64,000 nt of DNA from Enoplolaimus lenunculus. Taxonomy: Eukaryota > Nematoda > Enoplea > Enoplida > Thoracostomopsidae. The DNA lies in NCBI GenBank assembly GCA_030248215.1, contig JASANG010003582.1, positions 124,001-188,000 on the forward strand, given 5' to 3'. Made by a program: the position numbers and the translations under genes. The notes below the pieces were generated by a model that had not been told where the DNA came from, did no database searches, and worked only from the letters and a program-made list of their open reading frames with translations. Position 1 is the stretch's first letter. Every line of letters begins with the position of its first letter. Of this stretch, positions 56,621 to 64,000 are shown piece by piece.

Positions 56621-57730
56621 GCTTGGTTTGTGAACTTTCAAAACCACTAAAAACTACAAAATTTATGTTTTGACCCAAATCCATTAGTTTCAAATCAAAG
56701 TTTTTCTCGATAAATCCTCAGAGATGCGCAAAAGCCACTATTTTGATTTGTTCGGGGCTTTTGAGTGTGTTTCAATTCTAAAAATTACCATTTTCTAAAT
56801 TTTTCTATAAGGGGTAACTCGATTATACTTCAACTTAAATTTATTACTGCGAAAATCAATGCCTAGACTTTTTTCAATGACAATCCATAAGGAGGTCGTA
56901 AATTTATTTGCACCCATTCATTGCCGAGTAATGCAGCTTTACTTAAAAGAGTTTTAAAATTGCGGCAAGCTAACATATCCTTCGAGTGCCGTTTAATGTA
57001 ATATCTACTGACGTATGTAAAAAACGGCCATAATAAGGCAATAAACTTCATTGCGCAAAATAAATGTGGAAATATAATATAGAACAGGAAACCTTACGGT
57101 TAGTCATTACGCCAATATAGTTCTAAGCGTTGCATCATTTTAAAAGTACTGCGTAGCGCTTGGTTTGTGAACTTTCAAAACCACTAAAAACTACAAAATT
57201 TATGTTTTGACCCAAATCCATTAGTTTTAAATCAAAGTTTTTCTCGATAAATCCTCAGAGATCCGCAAAAGCCACTATTTTGATTTGTTTGGGGTTTTTG
57301 AGTGTGTTTCAATTCTAAGAATTACCATTTTCTAAATTTTTCTATAAGGGGCAACTCGATTATACTTAAACTTAAATTTATTACTGCGAAAATCAATGCC
57401 TAGGCTTTTTTCAATGACAATCCGTAAGGAGGCCATAAGTTTAAATTCCAGGCGTATTTGAATCGTTTCATGACAAGCATTTGTACCCATTCATTGCTGA
57501 GTAATGCAGCTTTACTTAAAAATTTTTTAAAATTGCCGCAAGCTAACATATCCTTCGAGTGCCGTTTAATGTAATATCTACTGACGTATGTAAAAAACGG
57601 CCATAATAAGGCAATAAACTTCATTGCGCAAAATAAATGTGGAAATATAATATAGAACAGGAAACCTTACGGTTAGTCATTACGCCAATATAGTTCTAAG
57701 CGTTGCATCATTTTAAAAGTACTGCGTAGC
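56621..57730 (+). repeat. Direct tandem duplication of ~0.55 kb inside copy B
   Basis: 56621-57157 and 57158-57730 both run from GCTTGGTTTGTGAACTTTC to AAAGTACTGCGTAGC. Copy A has this only once (about 26225-26795). The second unit resembles copy A more closely than the first does, which hints at unequal exchange with an A-like sequence. Confidence 0.8.
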
Positions 57731-58746
57731 AAATTAGCTTTCATTAATTGCTGAAAAGTTTTATTCAAAATGATAGTAACATTTCTCGTACCCACCCCAA
57801 ACTTCTCTGCAATTACCTATCCTTCAAAATGAAAATATTTCAGTATCTACGCGGAAACATTCGAGTATCACTCTTCAGCGTATCCTGGACGCAAGATCTC
57901 AAACCTCATTTGCGCCAGCCAAAACAAGTACCAGGAGCAATGTAAAGTTAAAATCATAGAGCCGCACATAGGTACAACAACAAAACCAACTCCTGCACAT
58001 AATGAAAATACCTATATATTTTAGTCTTAAACACAAACAAATTGCTACTGGGGATAAGCATGATTTAGCCATGAAAGTCATCCAACGTTCATGCACTTGT
58101 GGAAGCATTAGTAAATCGTCGCTGCATAACCCAATTTGTTTAAGACCATTTTTGCTCAATTGTGTGATATATCCAAAACTGTTAAGCCCAAAGTGAATTG
58201 CACCTAGTGGCAAGACGCCAACACGTCTGTTTTGGATGGAACCGGTCTAAACGCGGTTCAAGCGAAAAGCAATGTGTTAAAAACGACCTGCTGCAAAAAT
58301 AGAGGGTGAAGTTACTAAACGTAGACGTTCACAAAGACCTGAAACATAAAAACGTAAAAGAAAATACAAAAATTCAAGTAATTCCATCAAAGTGCAAGTG
58401 TGCTTTAAAATGTGATACAAAATTCGTCGAAACACAGAGGCAGCAAGTATACAGCGGTTGTCATTCCAAATCATACTATATGCAACAGTAATTTCTTCAG
58501 AATTTACTGTATCTATTTATATTAAGCGACGCCGGTCTAAAAACAATCAACCGAGCAGAGATCCAAGACTTATATTGAGAACTCACTATTTGCCACTGCG
58601 ACTGCATCGCACAAGAGTACGTCAAAACTTTTTCTAAGCTACTTTGAGTATTTTCGTTTCAGCCGTATGCTAAAAAAGCTGAGATTGCAGAAACTCTGGC
58701 GGTAGATTGACGTGGCAGATACAAACCGGTGAACAAAATCTGAGAT

Positions 58747-59007
58747 ATGCGCCGTGAACGCGTGAAAAACCACATTCTTAGCTATTTACAAAGGGAACCT
58801 CATTATTGCAGATTAACTACCCAACGTATGTACCTGGATCATTCGTTGTCAAATAGTGTTATGTACAGAAGATACTTAACAATGTTTGGACTGGAAGTGA
58901 TTGACGGTGAAGTGCAATATTGGCATTTAAACCGAGAAGACGCTCCTGTCTCACAGTGCGTCAGCGAAGAAATATCCAACACCGAAGTCAATTTGTCGCT
59001 TTCTTGA
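58747..59007 (+). CDS. Uncharacterised 86-residue frame (copy B)
   Basis: Identical to the frame at 28112-28372, including flanks. The same caveats apply: coding-like codons, no recognised domain, no demonstrated exon partner. Confidence 0.28.
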   Translation: MRRERVKNHILSYLQREPHYCRLTTQRMYLDHSLSNSVMYRRYLTMFGLEVIDGEVQYWHLNREDAPVSQCVSEEISNTEVNLSLS

Positions 59008-60888
59008 ACTAAGAAAAACCAATGCGTCGTTTCCCGAGCAGAACACAATTTTGAAGACGTTTTAACCAAACATATACGTCAAAAAACCTAGCTCGTAGCA
59101 TAAAAACGAACAAATAACAGGAAACAATGATCACTCAATTTCATGCTTGACTTTCGACGGCGGTACTTCCAACGCCAAACTCGTCTCTTACCGTCTTCTA
59201 TTATAAAAGCTATCAGTGTACAACCTAACAATTTACCATTCACCGCCTCACGACGGCTTCTTCTGATGTTCGCAGCAACCGCATGTTTTCAGACTCTTGC
59301 TCTGGCCAAAACAGAAATAGCAGAGTGTCCGCAGCGCTGCATCATACCGTGAGCTAACTTCCAATTGAAACTATTGAACACAAATACTTTGTAGTTGGTC
59401 ACTTCCAAATGGAATGCTATGTCCGGTATTTCTTTTGCAATATAAAGAATTTTATGAACAAATTTCATCAAACAGCTTAAGAGATACAGTATCAAAGCCA
59501 GACTTGAATGAGGATTTAGACGATTAATTCTGAAACATTAAAAAGAATTTAAGAGATCCTTGATTTGTTGTATGACCGGATTTTAGACGTGCAAACATTT
59601 AATCGTAGCGTTGCTTAATAGTTTTATTTACATTCCCCGATTCTGACTGGGGGTGGCCCGGCGCCTTTCCTCTCTCGGCACACTCCTGGTGTTTGAACAA
59701 TACCTTTGGTTTTCAACTATTTCTTTTAATATATAATTTTTATCACAACTTTGATATATGTTTTATATATGAGGTAGAAGGCTTATACAATTGCGAACCT
59801 ATTCTATAACAAATGTTTACCAACTTTAAAAGTTGTGGTTATCAATATTAAAAGTATTGAAATCGTTGTATTGTTGAATACATTGATTTATGTTGCCTAA
59901 AACAAATCAGCCAATACATCAAACTTCTCTAGTTAATGTCGTGAGCCATTTTGATTTGGGTCAATATATACTTGTTTTGCTTGTTGACTAATTTAAAGGC
60001 AGGTGACAATTGAGCTTATGTATAAATCACAGCTGTATATCTGGGTTGCGCAGTATTGTACATATAGCTTACCTTTTTCACAAAGAATTGCGAAAACCAA
60101 TTGACTACAGATTGAAAATGCCAGTATAAACGTTTAGTTTATGCGCAAACAGAAATTTTTTAACGTTCTTTAGAAAAATGATCGAAACAAACAAATTAGG
60201 CAGAAAAAGTCTCGTCGGCTCGGACAAATGGCGAGGTGACCTTATCGCCTTCTAAACACGCTGGATAAACGTTATAACTGGGGTAATCTGAAACACGTTT
60301 TGTACCTATTAATACGATAGCGGGTAACATTTTATCTGTACGTTGATCCGCTGTCAAATTCGAAAATTTGAATTGTCTGCTACCCTCATGTGACATTCAC
60401 TGTAATGATACTGAAAAATGTCTGTAAATATCAAATGTCATGCTTGATATGTCTGCACAGTTGTGGTAAGCCAGAATGTCATCTAGAATGTCATATGATA
60501 CTAAAATTAAATTTGAATTATTTGCACTTGGGAAAATGTTTAGGAAAAATTTAAGCCGGAAACAAAAATAGAAGCTAACTTAGGAACAATGTGGACACTA
60601 TTTGGACAGTGTCTGACAGTAGGAGTTCCTTCGAACAGACTCTGCACAATTGCTTGACAGAGTCCCTTCGAACAGGCTTTGTGTTATGCAATAAGCGAAT
60701 GTCCTTCTGGCAGACTCAGGACAAAACAGCTGTTCTTTCTATAACGTATTGACAAAGTGGCATCTGTATGTGCGATATAGTATGATAAAGTATACGACGT
60801 TCAGAGCGGCTCTCTATTGTCAGCCAGGGTGTACACATAGTGAGGTTGACTTTTGAATATGTAATTTATAAACACTGCAATTACTGTA

Positions 60889-61226
60889 GTGACCCGAAAA
60901 AGAGGAAGAATTAAGAAAGGGGGTCCCCATTTTGAGTCCTAATCAATACGAGTCCGTATCCCTAATCAGAGTCCGTAAGCGAATAGCGTCCCTAAACCCT
61001 AATTAGAGTCCATAAATGTCAATTATCCCTAATTGTTGCGCATAAATGACTCCATGACCAAATGAAGTTCAGTTCGAAACTTTAAAGCGTACTTAAGTTT
61101 TGGAAATAACATTCCAAAATATAACCTTGCATTATCGCTGAAAATAAATAACAGTCTGTAACCGAAACAGGGAGTGCCCTCTGGAGAGGCCAAATAAATG
61201 ACAGTCCCTCATCTTATTCGAGTCAC
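60889..61226. mobile_element. MITE with GTGACCCGAA termini (copy B)
   Basis: Counterpart of 30399-30737, with TA flanks and inverted ends GTGACCCGAAAAAG and CTTATTCGAGTCAC. Confidence 0.6.
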
Positions 61227-61735
61227 TATAGTAGGAACTTAGGGATTCGCATGTGGGTACAGTTCTTTACAGTAGCGTAGAAAGTATAACGTGGGTGACC
61301 AATTAAAGCTAAGTACACTATCCAGCTTTTAACTATTTCATTAGTGCGCACAAATTACATTGTCCTGCATATCATGTGATTTGGTAGAATTTTGGGATAT
61401 CTTGTGATATTCGCATTACTGTCCAGTGGTATAATGCGGGGATCACGTTATAAATAGCGCAGCTCGGGTCACGTTTTGCCACATTCTACGTATTGGGTAA
61501 CACTTTGTCTGTGATGTAACCCAATATATTCTAAAAACAGTTGTCTCCTACCATCATGTATTGGTCAGATTTTGCCTTTCAATACCACATGGCATTCCCT
61601 ACATCGTCTGTCAATATCATATGATCATTTTAACCAGTCGTAATGGGACTACATGTATTGAGCGAAGCTCAAACACATGTAGGCAGTTAAGCTAATATGC
61701 AAATTAGTTATTAGCTAACTATTCATTTATTGGCT

Positions 61736-62460
61736 TTGGAGGTTTGTAATAAATTTATTCAGAGTCCTGGCACTTAAAAACCCTTCAGTAACCCTAATAA
61801 TTTGAGACATAATTTAAAAAGCTATTATTGAGGCTTATCAATTAAGCAAATATGCAAATTAGCTATTAGTTAACTATTCGATAATCGGTTTTGAAGGTTT
61901 GTAGACAGTTTATTCAGATTTCTCGCGCTCAAAAATCCATTATTGTTATAATTAGATTGCTTGTAACCGTACTAATTAGTGAAGTATTGCAAAAACGCCT
62001 AATTTAGGCTTATCAGTTATGTTTATATGCAAATTATCTATTAGCTAACTACTAAACCATCAATTTTAGACGTTTTTATACAATTTATTCAGATTCCTCG
62101 CACCCAAAAACCTTTTTTGGAGGTTTGTAAACAATTTATTCAAATTCTTCAAACCTAAAAACCCTTTAGTGCTGAAATTATATGGCATTTAACCTTAATA
62201 ATTAATGAAACATTGTAAAAAGTCCCAATTTAGGCTTATAAACTATGCCAATATGCAAATTATCTGATAGCTAACTACTCAATTATCGGTTTTGGAGGTT
62301 TGTAAATACTCTATGCAGATTCCTCGCACCCAAAAACCCTTCAACGCTGAAATAAGATTGCTTGTAACTGTAATAATTATCGAAATAATGTAGAAAGTCC
62401 TAATTTAAGCTTAATCAGTTATGCAAATTAGTCTGTAGCTAATAAATGGCTTAAAATTTT
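61736..62460 (+). repeat. Tandem ~165-bp repeat (copy B, more units)
   Basis: About four to five units, with TTTATTCAGA markers at about 61755, 61916, 62089 and related positions near 62137 and 62310. It is longer than in copy A. Confidence 0.7.
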
Positions 62461-62489
62461 AAAACCCCAATGCGAAGTTAACACCCCAG

Positions 62490-62600
62490 GATAATTGGCT
62501 TTCAAGCAAAAAAGTTTATTAAAATCGGTTCAGCCGTTCCTGAGATTCTTTTCGGACGGACAGACGGACAGACGGACGGACGGACATCCACCTTTCGACC
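62490..62600 (+). mobile_element. RTE-like 3' tail with GGACGGACA microsatellite (copy B)
   Basis: Same AAAATCGGTTCAGCCGTTCC head and (GGACGGACA)-type tract as 31321-31440. Confidence 0.45.
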
Positions 62601-62994
62601 CTAGAGTACAAAACATAAAACGCTTCGCGAAACTCCGAGGTTCGCTCGGTGTTTCGCTTCGCTCAAAAATGTCTACTGAGTCTGCTACATAACAAGGTTT
62701 GCGTATAGCGGCATATCATATAATACTAAACAGTCATGTGCCGTTAGTATCATGTCACTCACACGTTATTACACGTGCACTCGGCACACAAAATGTCTCT
62801 CCCAAAAGAAAATCAATAGCTTGTCCGGCTTATGTTTTATGGAAATTCTTTATTTCCCAGTAGTAAAACTCAATCCGGACAAAACTGATGTGCACTGTGC
62901 AGTACTGTCAAAGACATTGAAATGTTTGAAAAACAGTGTAGTGGACAATATTTTATATGATAGACACACTAGGAACACCTTAGCGGAGGAATTA

Positions 62995-63290
62995 AAATTT
63001 TGGCTTTAAAATTCAACTTTTGGCCGGAAAATTTATTTTTTGGCGGGAAATTCAATTTTTGACGAAGAAATGTACATATGGCGGGAAATTCAAATTTGGT
63101 TGGAAAAATTTAATTTTGGCGGGAAATTTAAATTAGTAAGGCGGGAAATTCTAAATTTAGAGGGGAAATTCAAATTTTGGCGGGAAAATTCAAACTTTGG
63201 TCAGAAATTCAACTTTTGGCGGGAAACTTTAAATTCTGGCGGGAAATTCAAATTTTGGCTTGAAATTTCAAATTTTGCTGGGAAGATAAT
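62995..63290. repeat. E2F-like minisatellite array
   Basis: Units such as TTTTGGCGGGAAAWTTCAAA; counterpart of 31675-31865 with additional units. Confidence 0.75.
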
Positions 63291-63669
63291 TCTTTGGTAA
63301 ATTATATTAGCGCGTGAAAAAACATACTGCCAAAATACTTTGCCATTTTTCGTACGTGTCCTAAAGATAACATGCAAAAAATAACAAAAGAACGCGGTAA
63401 ATTGATTATCTTACTTAGCGCTTTCTTGCGACAATTTTAGACTAACGATAAAGTCTGACAGTCTCGAAACTTTCTATTTAAAATTAAATGCGGACATTTC
63501 TTAAATATTTAGAGATAAAATGTCCACGCCCGCGCATAGTTTCTTAATAACGGTATAGCCAGACTTGTTAAAATAGGGTAGGGGGACGATGGATGTGCGG
63601 AGTGCGCGCATGGTAAACGTTTGAGTAACATCATATGATACGAGACAATGCAAATAACAATACTAATAA

Positions 63670-63845
63670 TAACGCGGTAAATTTAAATTTTGGCGTTAAA
63701 TTCGAAATTTGGCTGGAAAATTATATTTTTGACAACAAAATTCAAATTTTGGCGAGAAAATAAATTTTTTGGGAAATTCAAATTTTGGCGGGAAATTTAA
63801 ATTTTGGCGGGAATCATCAAATTTTGGCGGATGCTGTTAATTTGG
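63670..63845. repeat. E2F-like minisatellite array at window end
   Basis: TTTTGGCGGGAAATTTAAATTTTGGCGGG and similar units continue the family just outside the duplicated block. Confidence 0.65.
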
Positions 63846-64000
63846 AATATTATAATAATATTCGGACATTTGTCTGATAGTGTCACGTGACATTCGAACA
63901 GTTGTATGTTAAGATCATCTGTGTGCCCGTGCTTTGTATTGGAATATCATATGATATTCGACATCTGTCTGTCCGTATCATATGACGGTAACAGAAATTT

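Larger units (their letters stand above)
54335..63487 (+). repeat. Large segmental duplication, copy B
   Basis: Direct copy of 24001-32066 (see there). It also contains its own tandem duplication (56621-57730), a short duplication of GTGTTCTAAAATACRAAAAAG with flank (about 55318-55450), and extra units of the ~165-bp repeat. Confidence 0.85.

Overview
The window is from a repeat-rich, AT-rich invertebrate animal genome. The evidence is GT-AG introns, a prohormone gene with dibasic cleavage sites, a CR1-type LINE, tRNA-derived SINEs, several MITE families (hAT-, Tc/mariner- and PIF/Harbinger-like) and a long-LTR retroelement. I cannot name the phylum. Stretches of TTAGGC inside one MITE recall nematode telomere repeats, but they lie inside a transposon and are weak evidence.

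Two kinds of host gene stand out, neither captured by single open frames because each is split by an intron. (1) At 2482-3256 (minus) a two-exon gene encodes a 145-residue prohormone: signal peptide, then short W-x-G-x-I/V peptides alternating with eight-residue spacers, nearly all bounded by KR, and a C-terminal ...GIGR that predicts amidation. I do not recognise the peptide family. (2) At 35570-36350 and 50120-51482 (minus) two paralogous two-exon genes encode small secreted proteins of 72 and 65 aa. They have a conserved signal peptide exon and a divergent four-cysteine mature part. A broken third copy of the second exon lies at 10275-10395. These genes sit in blocks copied within the window (about 9.6-10.5 kb, 34.6-43.8 kb and 48.9-55.3 kb).

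Layout: 0-12.5 kb holds MITEs, SINEs, the prohormone gene, a LINE tail and the remnant peptide exon. 12.6-23.4 kb is an old plus-strand LTR element interrupted by a younger minus-strand LTR element (13489-22296). The younger element has 1.2-kb LTRs, a single 1388-residue Gag-like frame and no visible pol. 24.0-32.1 kb and 54.3-63.5 kb are two copies of one large segmental duplication. 31.6-34.1 kb is an element with long inverted ends around an extremely AT-rich core carrying reverse-transcriptase traces. 36.6-40.55 kb is a nearly full-length CR1-type LINE inserted into one peptide-gene block; the other block preserves the empty site. 45.1-46.1 kb is a large near-perfect inverted repeat. Degenerate arrays of an E2F-like word (TTTGGCGGGAAA) recur at about ten loci.

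Most other short open frames overlap repeats or lack supporting signals and are not called as genes.
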